Notes under the pieces: generated by a model
Databases searched by the model: none
What the model saw: only the letters and a program-made list of their open reading frames with translations
What the model was told of the DNA's origin: nothing
IMG/VR virus record: IMGVR_UViG_3300050138_000249
Coordinates: 1-21,841 of that record
Direction: 5' to 3' (one strand)
Length of the DNA stretch: 21,841 nt
From: a virus
Made by a program: the position numbers and the translations under genes
In this document: positions 12,062 to 19,929 of the stretch, in pieces
Layout of the letters: the number at the start of each line of letters is the position of its first letter
Numbering within the stretch: position 1 is the first letter of the stretch

Positions 12062-13359
12062 GCAGCACAGTGGTCCCGAAGGAATACGACATCACAGTCA
12101 ACCCGACCGCGGCCCTAGCTTTGGCGGCGAATCCCGCGCGCGCCTACCTGCAGATCTTCAACAAGTCCGCGGGGAAGGTGACCTACAAGTTCGGCCCCTT
12201 CATCCCGGCCGCCAGCGCCGTCCAGGTCATCGCCTTCAGCGCCGTCCCCACGGCCGGGACCTGGACCGCCACGATCCTGGGGCAGACCGCCAGCTTCAAC
12301 TACAACGACAACGCCGCCACGATCCAGACCGGGTTGCAGACCCTCACGAACGTGGGCGCCAACAACATCACGGTGAGCGGCGACTATACGGTGGGATTCA
12401 CCGTGACCTTTGCCGGCAACCTGGGCAACATCCAACAGGCCGCCATCGTCGTGAACCCGGCCGGCCTGAGCAACAACCTCGTGCAGTCCAGCGCGGTCCA
12501 GGCCATCAACTTCGACCAGCCGCCCACGGCCGGTAACATCACCCTGGGCTTCAAGGGCCAGAACACGCCCAGCCTGCCCTTCGACGTGTCAGCCGGGGCT
12601 TTGCAGACCGCGCTCAACGCGCTGGATACGATGTCCCCCACGGGCGTTAGCGCCCTGGCCCAGGACGGCACCACCAAGGACTTCTCCGTCACCATGGGCG
12701 GCGCGCCCCTGCTCGACGCCGCGCAGCCGCTCATCCAGGTGGTGGTCAGCACCCTGACCGGGACCGTGGCCCAGGCCACGCAGAGCGTGACGCTGCAGGC
12801 GACCCCCAAGCCTATCGCCGGGACCTTCCAGCTCAGCAACGGCACGGACACCACGCTGCCCATGCAATGGAATGCGGACGCCGGTACGATCCAGAACTTC
12901 TTGGCCGTGCTGCCGTCCATCGGCGTGGGCAACGTGGCTGTGACCGGAAGCTGGGCGGCGGGCTTCACCATCATCTACCAGGGCACTTTGGTGAACAGCA
13001 AGCAGCCGGTGATCTTCCTCACCAACAAGTTGCTCGTGGGCGACACCCTCAACGATGACGACGAGACCACGGGCCTGGATGACATCGACTACGACAGCGT
13101 GAAGTGGGCCGTGGTGGTCAACACCCTGGGGCATGGCGCCGACACCGTGGCCGTGACCGTGGCGACCACGGCGGCCGGCGCGGTGCCGGGCCCTGTGACC
13201 GCCAGCGTGGTGGTGAACGTCGCCGGCACGCCCGGCGAGTCGGGGGTGGACATCCTGGCGGCGGCCGAGCCCGTGCTCATGGACGCGGAAGTGCCCATCG
13301 ACGCCATTTACATGGAGTCCGCGCTTTCGAACAGCGCGGTCGTGATCCTGGAGGGCTAG
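12058..13359 (+). CDS. Neck/decoration protein with three tandem beta-domain repeats
   Basis: The 433-residue protein starts with a small beta domain (1-54; NPARAYLQIFNKSAGKVTYK) of the kind found in phage head-fibre or decoration proteins. Three tandem repeats of about 80 residues follow: 55-134, 147-228 and 244-322. Each has the order V(T/I)-x-F, (P/A)-x-AGT, G-x-T, (Y/F/W)(N/D)-x-(D/S)A-(A/G), a helix with L..L..L, then GxxxxxV and a (F/Y)(T/S)(V/I)-x-(F/Y/M) strand. This type of repeat is common in large surface and phage structural proteins. A final segment (323-433) is acidic (DDDETTGLDDIDYDS) and then Ala/Val-rich. It begins in an ATGA overlap and lies among neck genes, so an external neck or head ornament is likely. 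Function is inferred. Confidence 0.65.
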   Translation: MSSTVVPKEYDITVNPTAALALAANPARAYLQIFNKSAGKVTYKFGPFIPAASAVQVIAFSAVPTAGTWTATILGQTASFNYNDNAATIQTGLQTLTNVGANNITVSGDYTVGFTVTFAGNLGNIQQAAIVVNPAGLSNNLVQSSAVQAINFDQPPTAGNITLGFKGQNTPSLPFDVSAGALQTALNALDTMSPTGVSALAQDGTTKDFSVTMGGAPLLDAAQPLIQVVVSTLTGTVAQATQSVTLQATPKPIAGTFQLSNGTDTTLPMQWNADAGTIQNFLAVLPSIGVGNVAVTGSWAAGFTIIYQGTLVNSKQPVIFLTNKLLVGDTLNDDDETTGLDDIDYDSVKWAVVVNTLGHGADTVAVTVATTAAGAVPGPVTASVVVNVAGTPGESGVDILAAAEPVLMDAEVPIDAIYMESALSNSAVVILEG

Positions 13360-14397
13360 GTGGACTTCACCGCCGCCCCCACGGGGAGCACGAGCGCCCG
13401 GCTGATCTGGGACCTGACCCAGCAGCCGGCCGGGACGTTCACGGTCTACCGCTCTTTGACCGCGGCGCCTTCCAGCATGGCTCCCGTCAGCGGGGTCTTG
13501 GATGTCAGCGACAGCGTCTACAACGACTATGGCCTGACTCCTTCAGTCCAGTATTTCTACTGGCTCGTGGACCAGAACGGGGCCCAGAACGGCCCGCAGC
13601 TTTGCCCCATGGCCGACGCCATCGTCACCACGGACGCCTTGGACGAAGCCCAGTACGACGCCCTGTATGACTGGGCGTTTGGGGCTCTGGGGGGCCTCTA
13701 TCCGGTGAGCTGGCGCTACCAGGCCATGCCGGCGCCCATCAAACCGCGGGTGGTGCTCAACGTCACCAGCCTGCGCAAGGCAGGGTTCTCGGACGGCCAG
13801 GGGGATGAAGGCGAGTCACTTATCGAACCTCGCATCGGAACGGTGAGCGTGGCGGTCTACACGGAGCCCCAGAGCCAGCTCCGGGGCTTTGTGAGCGTGA
13901 AGACCGTGGCGGCAGGCACTTACACGATCACGGCAGACGGCACCCCTTACAGCGTGGTCTACGGCTCAGCGCCGGCCAGCGCCACGCAGGTGATGTTGGA
14001 CCTGCAGGCTCAACTCGAAACAGGCGGGTTTGCTACCTACCTAAATGGAGTTGATCCCGACAACCAAGGGCTTATTCTGGTGTCACCGGACCCGCGGGAC
14101 GCTTTGACGGTGACCTCGACCGGGAATCTTTTGGTGTCGGTCTACAAGCCCGGCAAGGCCATGACTTTGGCCCAACGGCTGCAAAGCTCGCTGGAAGACC
14201 CCAACCTGCGTGAAGATCTGTATGCCGCAGGGATCGGGGTGGGTACGGTGAATGATGTGAACGACATCTCGGCCATGCTGGACACCGAGGCCGAGCTCAC
14301 CGCCCAGTTCGACTTTTACATCAATCTGGCCGCGGTCTATGCCAGGAACGTGCCGGTCATCGACGCCATCGCGGATGTGGACGGCGTTTTAACCTAG
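13360..14397 (+). CDS. Neck terminator protein (LIC_12616-like) with added Ig-like domains
   Basis: The 345-residue protein carries the LIC_12616-type tail/neck terminator core: YDALYDWAFGALGGLYPVSW, IKPRVVLNVTSLRKAGFSD, LREDLYAAGIGVGTVNDVND and YARNVPVIDAIADVDG at the end. Terminators cap the tail tube and sheath and join them to the head. Two additions are visible. Residues 1-95 look like a fibronectin-III-type domain (TSARLIWDLTQQPAGTFTVY, YGLTPSVQYFYWLVDQNG). Residues about 175-262 are an inserted beta domain (GTYTITADGTPYSVVYGSAP ... LILVSPDPRDALTVTS) splitting the core. The GTG start follows GGAGGG (13349-13354) directly after the previous TAG. Confidence 0.78.
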   Translation: MDFTAAPTGSTSARLIWDLTQQPAGTFTVYRSLTAAPSSMAPVSGVLDVSDSVYNDYGLTPSVQYFYWLVDQNGAQNGPQLCPMADAIVTTDALDEAQYDALYDWAFGALGGLYPVSWRYQAMPAPIKPRVVLNVTSLRKAGFSDGQGDEGESLIEPRIGTVSVAVYTEPQSQLRGFVSVKTVAAGTYTITADGTPYSVVYGSAPASATQVMLDLQAQLETGGFATYLNGVDPDNQGLILVSPDPRDALTVTSTGNLLVSVYKPGKAMTLAQRLQSSLEDPNLREDLYAAGIGVGTVNDVNDISAMLDTEAELTAQFDFYINLAAVYARNVPVIDAIADVDGVLT

Positions 14398-14406
14398 GAG
14401 AATTTC

Positions 14407-15726
14407 ATGGCCCTGACACTGGACTCCATCATCGCGGTAGACATCAGCTTGGGCGCAATCTCCGTCCAGCAGAAGGGCTTTGGCCGCGGGCTGATCCTGG
14501 GTGGCTCCAACCGCTTCACGGGTGGCGTACTCTCCAAGATCTACTCCAGCGCCGCCGCCATGCTGGCCGACACCTTCACCACGTCGGACGTGGAGTACAA
14601 GGCGGCCGTCGCCTACTTCGCGCAGACTCCCGCGCCCTCGGATGTGATGGTGGGCTACGCGCCCACGGATGTGGCCCAGGTGGAGACGATCACCCCCACC
14701 AACCAAGACAACTTCTCCTACACCGTGACCATCAATGGCGTGGTCTCGACCTTCACCACGACCACGGGGGGCACCCCCACCAGCATCACAACCGGCCTGG
14801 CCGCCGCCATCAACGCCCAGGTGCCTGCGCTTCCCGTGGTGACCAGCGGCACCACAACCCTGATCCTCACCGCTGCCACGGCCGGCGTGGCTTTCACCAT
14901 TGGCGTGAGCGCCCATTTGGCCCTGGCCCACACTACACCTGACACGGGCGTGGATACGGCCCTGGCCAACATCGTGGCGGCCGGGGGCAAGTCCTGGTAT
15001 GGCCTGATCTTGACGGGCCGCGGCCAAGCCGACATCCAGGTCGCCGCCGCTTGGATCGAGGCCCAGGCCTACGATTACATCTTCATGAGCTGCAGCCAGG
15101 ATTCGGCTGTACTCACGGCCGTGGCCACGGATGTGGCCAGCGTGCTGCAGGCGAAGGCTTACCTGCGCACGGCCTACCTGTGGAGCGACGATCAGGCCGA
15201 TTTCCCTGACGCGGCTTGGCTGGGCGAGGAGTTCCCCAAGCAGCCGGGCAGCTCGAACTACGCTTACAAGCTCCTGGCGGGTATTACCCCCACGGCCGAC
15301 TCCGTGATGACCGACTCCAAGTTGGCCATCCTGGAGGGCAAGAACGGCAATTACTACGTCACCGTGGGGGTCAACAACATCACCCGCACCGGCAAGATGG
15401 CGGGTGGCCAGTGGATCGACGTGGTGGTGGGGCGCGATTGGATCAAGGCCCAGATCCAGCAGCGGATTTTCCAGGAGATGATCAGCAACCCCAAGATCAG
15501 CTTCGACGACCCCGGCATTGGCATCCTGGCCAACGTCATCCGTGGCGTGCTCCAGGACGCCGAGAACTTCAACATCATCACGCCGGGTTGGAGCATCACG
15601 GTCCCGCGCGCGGCCAGCTTCACCTCGGCCCAGCGCGGCCTGCGCATCCTGCCGGGCATCCCGTGGAGCGCCAACCTGAAGGGGGCCATCAACGGCCTCA
15701 CCGTCACCGGCACCCTCGTCCCCTAA
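14407..15726 (+). CDS. Contractile tail sheath protein (DUF3383 type)
   Basis: The 439-residue protein is the sheath subunit that surrounds the tube and contracts during infection. Signature parts are SIIAVDISLGAISVQQKGFG, IYSSAAAMLADTFTTSDVEY, KAAVAYFAQTPAPSDVMVGY, GKSWYGLILTGRGQADIQVA, NGNYYVTVGVNNITRTGKMA, GQWIDVVVGRDWIKAQIQQR and the C-terminal GIPWSANLKGAINGLTVTGT. Residues about 95-172 (FSYTVTINGVVSTFTTTTGG ... LILTAATAGVAFTIGVSA) form an inserted domain that would project outside the sheath. AGGAG precedes the ATG. Codon use is strongly G/C-ending, as in the capsid gene, consistent with a high-copy protein. Confidence 0.9.
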   Translation: MALTLDSIIAVDISLGAISVQQKGFGRGLILGGSNRFTGGVLSKIYSSAAAMLADTFTTSDVEYKAAVAYFAQTPAPSDVMVGYAPTDVAQVETITPTNQDNFSYTVTINGVVSTFTTTTGGTPTSITTGLAAAINAQVPALPVVTSGTTTLILTAATAGVAFTIGVSAHLALAHTTPDTGVDTALANIVAAGGKSWYGLILTGRGQADIQVAAAWIEAQAYDYIFMSCSQDSAVLTAVATDVASVLQAKAYLRTAYLWSDDQADFPDAAWLGEEFPKQPGSSNYAYKLLAGITPTADSVMTDSKLAILEGKNGNYYVTVGVNNITRTGKMAGGQWIDVVVGRDWIKAQIQQRIFQEMISNPKISFDDPGIGILANVIRGVLQDAENFNIITPGWSITVPRAASFTSAQRGLRILPGIPWSANLKGAINGLTVTGTLVP

Positions 15727-15738
15727 AGGAGCTTGCAC

Positions 15739-16185
15739 ATGAGCCAGCTACACCAAGTCGATCCGGGGAAGATGATCTTCTCTGTGGGTACCCTGGGGGT
15801 CCCGGTCACCGGCTACGCCAAGGGGACCTTCCTGGAGTTCTCCCGCGACGTGGACGCCTTCGTCAAGTCCGTGGGATCGGACGGGGAGGTCACGCGCGTG
15901 CGCAACCGCAACCGCGCCGGCTCCGTCAAGGTGACGCTCCAGCAGGGCAGCCAGACCAACGCCGCCTTCTCGGCCCTGGCCATCCTGGACGAGCAGAGCG
16001 GCTTGGGCGTCGTGCCCTGCACCTTCATGGACATGAGCGGCCTGCCGGGCCAGGAGACGGTCGCCGCATCCACCACCGGTTGGATCCGCAAGATGCCCGA
16101 CACCACCATGAGCGGCGAAGGCGAAGAGCACCGGGTCTGGATCTTCGATCTGGCCGTCATGCCCATGTTTGTCGGGGGCAACTAA
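15739..16185 (+). CDS. Tail tube protein (DUF3277 family)
   Basis: The 148-residue protein matches the DUF3277 tail tube family in length and pattern: an opening close to FSVGTLGVPVTGYAKGTFLE, then VTRVRNRNRAGSVKVTLQQG, NAAFSALAILDEQSGLGVVP and WIRKMPDTTMSGEGEEHRVW, ending in DLAVMPMFVGGN. It forms the hexameric rings inside the sheath through which DNA passes. ATG 15739 was chosen over the TTG at 15733 because AAAGGAG ends at 15731, seven bases before it. It follows the sheath gene directly and its TAA overlaps the next ATG. Confidence 0.88.
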   Translation: MSQLHQVDPGKMIFSVGTLGVPVTGYAKGTFLEFSRDVDAFVKSVGSDGEVTRVRNRNRAGSVKVTLQQGSQTNAAFSALAILDEQSGLGVVPCTFMDMSGLPGQETVAASTTGWIRKMPDTTMSGEGEEHRVWIFDLAVMPMFVGGN

Positions 16186-16661
16186 TGGCGCGCGGGATGG
16201 TCACCGCGCAGATCGACGGCGAAACCTACCACATCGGCTACCTGCTCACGTCCGAAGCCGTGAAGCTTGCCCTAGAGGTGGCCAAGCGCGCCGCCCCCAT
16301 CATGGGTTCGGGCGCCAAGGGGGTCCTGACGAACCTGGGCGAGGGCGGTGCTGAAAATCTGATGGCGTCCAACGTGAACGACTTCATCAAGAAGCTGGAC
16401 TTGGAAGGCCTGGGCGTGATGGTGGCTGCGGCCATTGAGCCGGCCGAGTTGGAGGCCATCATCCAAAAGCTATGCAGCGTGGCCGTCCCCCATGGCGAGG
16501 GAAACACGACCTATGACGCCTGGTATCAGGGCCGGCCAGGCCACGCGCTCAAAGTGGCGGTCAAGAGCTTCGAGGTGAACTGCAGCGATTTTTTCGCCAG
16601 CGCCGTAAGCCTCGGTGGACTCCTGAAGAAAAAAATTACAACCCCGGCAAAAACTCCGTAA
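16185..16661 (+). CDS. Tail assembly chaperone, zero-frame product
   Basis: This 158-residue protein lies between tube and tape measure, the invariable place of tail assembly chaperones (lambda gpG, P2 gpE). It begins MARGMVTAQIDGETYHIGYL, has a helical middle (SEAVKLALEVAKRAAPIMGS; EPAELEAIIQKLCSVAVPHG) and contains FEVNCSDFFASAVSLGGLLK near the end, which recalls the related family segment where these genes shift frame. It starts in a one-base overlap with the tube stop. Chaperones coat the tape measure while the tube polymerises and are absent from virions. A -1 frame continues openly past its stop (see 16589-16813). Confidence 0.82.
   Translation: MARGMVTAQIDGETYHIGYLLTSEAVKLALEVAKRAAPIMGSGAKGVLTNLGEGGAENLMASNVNDFIKKLDLEGLGVMVAAAIEPAELEAIIQKLCSVAVPHGEGNTTYDAWYQGRPGHALKVAVKSFEVNCSDFFASAVSLGGLLKKKITTPAKTP
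16589..16595 (+). other. Probable -1 ribosomal frameshift site T TTT TTC
   Basis: In the zero frame the codons are GAT TTT TTC, so the heptamer has the canonical X XXY YYZ form and both tRNAs can re-pair after slipping back one base. The -1 frame is open from here to TAG 16811-16813. A run of seven A at 16629-16635 is a second, less regular candidate in the same overlap. Confidence 0.7.
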
Positions 16662-16813
16662 ATTGGTTTATTTGGCGTTTGGTCCGAGCCAATCTGGCCA
16701 CCAAAACGGAGGTTGAGGAGCATTGGACTATTGCCGATGTCTGGGAGGCTCATGAGCTGCTCGACATAGAGAGGGAGAGCCAGGAGTGGCACGAGAAGCA
16801 CCCCAAGAAGTAG
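16595..16813 (+). CDS. Tail assembly chaperone, -1 frame extension
   Basis: The -1 frame adds 72 residues to the first 137 of the chaperone, giving a 209-residue fusion comparable to lambda gpG-T. The added part includes YNPGKNSVNWFIWRLVRANL, then EEHWTIADVWEAHELLDIER and ends WHEKHPKK. Trp/Glu/His-rich helices of this kind (WT..DV.EAHE.LD) are usual in the T-like halves that bind the tape measure. No ribosome site or plausible independent start is visible, so frameshifting is the best explanation. It ends eleven bases before the tape measure start. It has not been shown which slippery site is used. Confidence 0.75.
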   Translation, partial: RQRRKPRWTPEEKNYNPGKNSVNWFIWRLVRANLATKTEVEEHWTIADVWEAHELLDIERESQEWHEKHPKK

Positions 16814-16823
16814 GAGATTTCAC

Positions 16824-18134
16824 TTGACGGTCAGGGAGCTCGTTACAACCTGGGGTTTCGACATCGACACAAAACCCCTCCAAGAACTTGAACACCATAT
16901 TTCTGGTGTTAGGGATACCATACGCCATTTAGGCGAGTTGATTTTAGGTGAGGGCGCGTCCCTCTTTGGGCTCGCTGAAACGACAACCAACGCCGCCGTA
17001 GAATTCAAAAAGACAGCCGAGGGTGTAGGCACTACGGCCACCCGCATCCAAGAGTTGGTGTGGGCCGGCAAGAAGTGGGACATCCAAGCCAGCTCCATAA
17101 CTATGAGCCTACGTCGTCTTTCCACTGGGGCGGTGGAAGCCAGCCGCGGGTCCGCGCAGGCCGCCCGCACGCTCATGGAGGCGGGCGTCCATGACATGTA
17201 CAACGACAAGGGGGGGCTGCTCCGGTCAGACCAATTGCTCCTCCAGGTCGCCCAAAAGTTCCGCACGATGGGGTCCGACGCACTGAAGGCTGGCCTTGCT
17301 CAGCAAGTCTTTGGGCGCAGCAGCTCCGAGATTATCACGCTGCTGAATCGTCTTGGCACAGAGGGGTTTGAGAAGGCGGCGGCCGAGGCCCACAAGTTTG
17401 GCGGCGTCATGGACGAAGAAGCCATCAAAAAGAGCGAAGCCTTCAAGGAGTCGATCAACACCCTTCGGGCCATGATCACGGGCCTTCGTAACACCATCGG
17501 GTTGGCACTGATGCCGGCCATTGAAGCTATGGTGGACGATGTGAAGGCTTGGTACATCGCCAATGAGTCCATGATAAGGTCGGACATCGTGCAATTCGCC
17601 AAAGAGCTGAGCGCCGCGGTGGAGGGTATCGCCAAATTCATGGTCCACACCGTGGACGTGGCCCTGCGTCTGACCAGCGCCTTCGGGGGATTGGGTGAGG
17701 TTATGAAGATCATCACGGCCGGCTTCACCGCCTGGGCGGCGTTGGGCGTGGTGTCATCGCTAACGGAGATCATAAAGATTGTCATCTTGGCGGCCAAGGC
17801 TATGTGGGCCCTGGCCACGGGCGAAGCCGCGGTGTCGGGAGGCCTCAGCGCCATTGCGCAGATCGCGGCGGCGGCGGCGGTGGGCGGCACCGCGCTATAT
17901 ATGATGCGCGACCAAGGCGTTTTGTCCGCGCCTGCCCAGGACATCAATGGCGGGTTCTCCCACTCGTCGATGACCAACAACAGCAAGACCGTGAATCTCA
18001 GCCTTACCAGCGAAATACACCTGGGCTCCGGAACGTCCCAGCAGCAGGCGGCTGAAATAGCGGCGGCCCACCACAAGCTGATAGAGAGCGGCCTTCGGAC
18101 CGCGACGGCCGGCGTTACAGGTGGGGGTCACTGA
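16824..18134 (+). CDS. Tape measure protein
   Basis: The 436-residue protein sets tail length and is ejected ahead of DNA. It starts at TTG 16824 with AGGAG at 16812-16816. The N-terminus (MTVRELVTTWGFDIDTKPLQ) is the usual tape-measure opening, followed by helices (TRIQELVWAGKKWDIQASSI; FGRSSSEIITLLNRLGTEGF; NTLRAMITGLRNTIGLALMP). Hydrophobic stretches around 285-360 (ITAGFTAWAALGVVSSLTEI; AAAAAVGGTALYMM) may enter the host membrane. The C-terminus is polar, with many Asn/Ser/Thr. At about 1.5 angstrom per residue, the family rule, the tail would be about 65 nm. Codon use is less G/C-biased than in the sheath and capsid genes, with frequent ATA. Confidence 0.88.
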   Translation: MTVRELVTTWGFDIDTKPLQELEHHISGVRDTIRHLGELILGEGASLFGLAETTTNAAVEFKKTAEGVGTTATRIQELVWAGKKWDIQASSITMSLRRLSTGAVEASRGSAQAARTLMEAGVHDMYNDKGGLLRSDQLLLQVAQKFRTMGSDALKAGLAQQVFGRSSSEIITLLNRLGTEGFEKAAAEAHKFGGVMDEEAIKKSEAFKESINTLRAMITGLRNTIGLALMPAIEAMVDDVKAWYIANESMIRSDIVQFAKELSAAVEGIAKFMVHTVDVALRLTSAFGGLGEVMKIITAGFTAWAALGVVSSLTEIIKIVILAAKAMWALATGEAAVSGGLSAIAQIAAAAAVGGTALYMMRDQGVLSAPAQDINGGFSHSSMTNNSKTVNLSLTSEIHLGSGTSQQQAAEIAAAHHKLIESGLRTATAGVTGGGH

Positions 18135-18787
18135 TGAGCCTTTCAGGCGCCTTCGGCATCTTCCCCAAGCGCGGTTTTGTAGCGCCGGCAGACTCGGGGA
18201 AGTCTGGCTACGCGGCTGCGTATGAGCCTGTCCATCTGGTGCTGGACGCCATGATTTCAGAAGTGCCTGAGTACACGGCCACCCCCACGCAGAGCCAGGT
18301 GGAGACGGGCGGCACGATCTCGGATCACGTCACTCAAAAGCCGTTGAAGCTGATGGTGCAGGGAATCGTCACGGATACGCCCATAGGCTACGGGCGTGAG
18401 TTCACGAGCGCGTTCTCGGGGTCGCTGCCGTCCACGAAGGCCTTTACCTTCTTGGAAGACCTCTATCTTTCCAGGCAGCCGTTCGACTTCGTGGGGGGCT
18501 TTCGCACCTACAGGTCCATGGTGATAACGCATTTCTCCCCCACGCGGAACGCGGAGACGGGGGATGCGCTGCGCTTCACATGCACGATGGAGCAGGTGAC
18601 TATCGTCTCTAGCGTGACCCTGCTCCAGGTGAAGTCAGCCCAGCCAAAAACATCCCACGGGTCCCAGCCCACGGCGGCGGCGACCCCGGTCCAGCAGGAA
18701 GCCCTGCCTAAGCTGATGACATTTAGCGATACGTTCTCGGCGGGCGCCACTCTGACTAATCTTAGCACCCTGTTTGGGCCGCTATGA
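18134..18787 (+). CDS. Dit-like tail/baseplate protein
   Basis: The 217-residue protein resembles Dit-like phage tail proteins, which form the ring joining tube and baseplate hub. It has VHLVLDAMISEVPEYTATPT, TGGTISDHVTQKPLKLMVQG, DLYLSRQPFDFVGGFRTYRS, MVITHFSPTRNAETGDALRF and TCTMEQVTIV, the order typical of the family. The C-terminal 50 residues are Pro/Thr/Ala-rich and variable. It starts in a one-base overlap with the tape measure stop (TGATG), preceded by a G-rich AGGTGGGGG that can serve as ribosome site. It ends in an ATGA overlap with the plug gene. Confidence 0.82.
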   Translation: MSLSGAFGIFPKRGFVAPADSGKSGYAAAYEPVHLVLDAMISEVPEYTATPTQSQVETGGTISDHVTQKPLKLMVQGIVTDTPIGYGREFTSAFSGSLPSTKAFTFLEDLYLSRQPFDFVGGFRTYRSMVITHFSPTRNAETGDALRFTCTMEQVTIVSSVTLLQVKSAQPKTSHGSQPTAAATPVQQEALPKLMTFSDTFSAGATLTNLSTLFGPL

Positions 18788-19089
18788 GCAACCCTACAGA
18801 CGGGTTTTTCAGCCAACGCACCGTGTTCAACGGCGTTGTCTACGGCCTAAACTTCCGCTACAACGCGCGGATGGATCGCTGGCTTGTGGACGTTCTTGAC
18901 GCTAACCAAAACATGCTTCTGGCGGGGCAGCCCCTCCTTGGTGGGTGGGACGTGCTGCATCGGTTTCAGGGGGTCGTCAATGTCCCGGCCGGTATCCTTC
19001 TGCCTGTGGACATGAGTGGGCAGGGGCGTGACCCGCAAGAGTTCACCCTGGGCTCAGACGTGCAGCTCTTTTTCCTACCGCTGCCATGA
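18784..19089 (+). CDS. Baseplate plug protein (Pam3 gp18-like)
   Basis: The 101-residue protein is similar in length and pattern to the baseplate plug protein described in cyanophage Pam3: an opening NGVVYGLNFRYNARMDRWLV, then DVLDANQNMLLAGQPLLGGW and the final GRDPQEFTLGSDVQLFFLPL. It is beta-rich and would fill the hub-tube junction. It overlaps its upstream and downstream neighbours by four bases each, as expected for a tightly coupled baseplate set. The assignment is by remembered pattern, not by search. Confidence 0.75.
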   Translation: MSNPTDGFFSQRTVFNGVVYGLNFRYNARMDRWLVDVLDANQNMLLAGQPLLGGWDVLHRFQGVVNVPAGILLPVDMSGQGRDPQEFTLGSDVQLFFLPLP

Positions 19090-19928
19090 TGCAGTTTGAC
19101 AGGACGCTATCCCTGGTTCTAGGCGACGAGCTGCTTGGGCTGCGCGTGCAGTTCAACATCGAAAAAGAAATGACGGCTCAGGGGGCGTCGAAGGCCGACA
19201 TAAAAATATTCAATCTGTCCCCCACGCACCAGGCCCAGATAGAATCTGGCAGTAAAGGGCAGCAGATCCGGCTATCCGTGGGGTACGGCGGCGAGAATAA
19301 AGTGCTCTACCAGGGCCCGGTGTTTTTCGCCAGCCTGGAGAAGCAGGGCGCTGATGTCATCACCACCTGCCAAATGTGGCAAGGGGTCTTTACGGACAGG
19401 AAGGCCTTCGTCCAGTTGGAGAATGTTTCCGACGACTACGAGATTTTAAAGGCCTGCTTGACGGCGTTAAAGCCCTATGGCGTGGCCCGCGGCCATGTCT
19501 CGGATATGTCGATCCAGGCTTTGCGAAACAACCGCCACAGCGCAGGATTTTCCGGCTTGGGCCCTACGTCAAAGTTCCTGACCATGGTCACCAAAGCGGC
19601 TGGGCTGCGGTGGGCCAACCACAACCAAGAGATAAACATCTTCGGGCCTGACGAGTACGAACTGCCCGAGCTCATCGAGCTGTCGGCCACAAGCGGGATG
19701 ATCGGCGTCCCCAGCAAGGCGGAAGACAATGCCTACAAGGTCCGCGCCCTCCTTAACCCCGACCTGGCGCCGGGGCGCTGCGTGCGCATAAAAAGCACCG
19801 TCTTCCCCATGCATGGAGACCTGAAGATCATCAAGGGGGCCTATGTCGGCGACAGCCTGGAGGGGGATTGGTACTGCGACCTGGAGGGTGTGGTGATCCG
19901 TACCCTTCCCGGCTTCGTGGAGGTTTGA
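19086..19928 (+). CDS. Baseplate hub protein (Mu gp44 / gpD-like)
   Basis: The 280-residue protein has the three-part pattern of central hub proteins. An N-terminal beta domain (VQFNIEKEMTAQGASKADIK, IFNLSPTHQAQIESGSKGQQ, IRLSVGYGGENKVLYQGPVF) is followed by a middle segment (FTDRKAFVQLENVSDDYEIL; GPTSKFLTMVTKAAGLRWAN) and a C-terminal beta part (KAEDNAYKVRALLNPDLAPG, IIKGAYVGDSLEGDWYCDLE). Hubs form the trimer that carries the spike. Two consecutive ATG codons (19086, 19089) give a one-residue uncertainty. It lies between plug and spike genes, which supports the call. Confidence 0.82.
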   Translation: MMQFDRTLSLVLGDELLGLRVQFNIEKEMTAQGASKADIKIFNLSPTHQAQIESGSKGQQIRLSVGYGGENKVLYQGPVFFASLEKQGADVITTCQMWQGVFTDRKAFVQLENVSDDYEILKACLTALKPYGVARGHVSDMSIQALRNNRHSAGFSGLGPTSKFLTMVTKAAGLRWANHNQEINIFGPDEYELPELIELSATSGMIGVPSKAEDNAYKVRALLNPDLAPGRCVRIKSTVFPMHGDLKIIKGAYVGDSLEGDWYCDLEGVVIRTLPGFVEV

Positions 19929-19929
19929 C

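Noticed and set aside
14389-15738. Long minus-strand open frame (449 codons) opposite the sheath gene
   Set aside because: It mirrors the sheath gene almost exactly, with a Gly/His/Asp/Arg-rich shadow composition.
15216-16184. Upstream extension of the tail chaperone frame
   Set aside because: It runs through the sheath and tube genes in another frame; ATG 16185, overlapping the tube stop, is the credible start.
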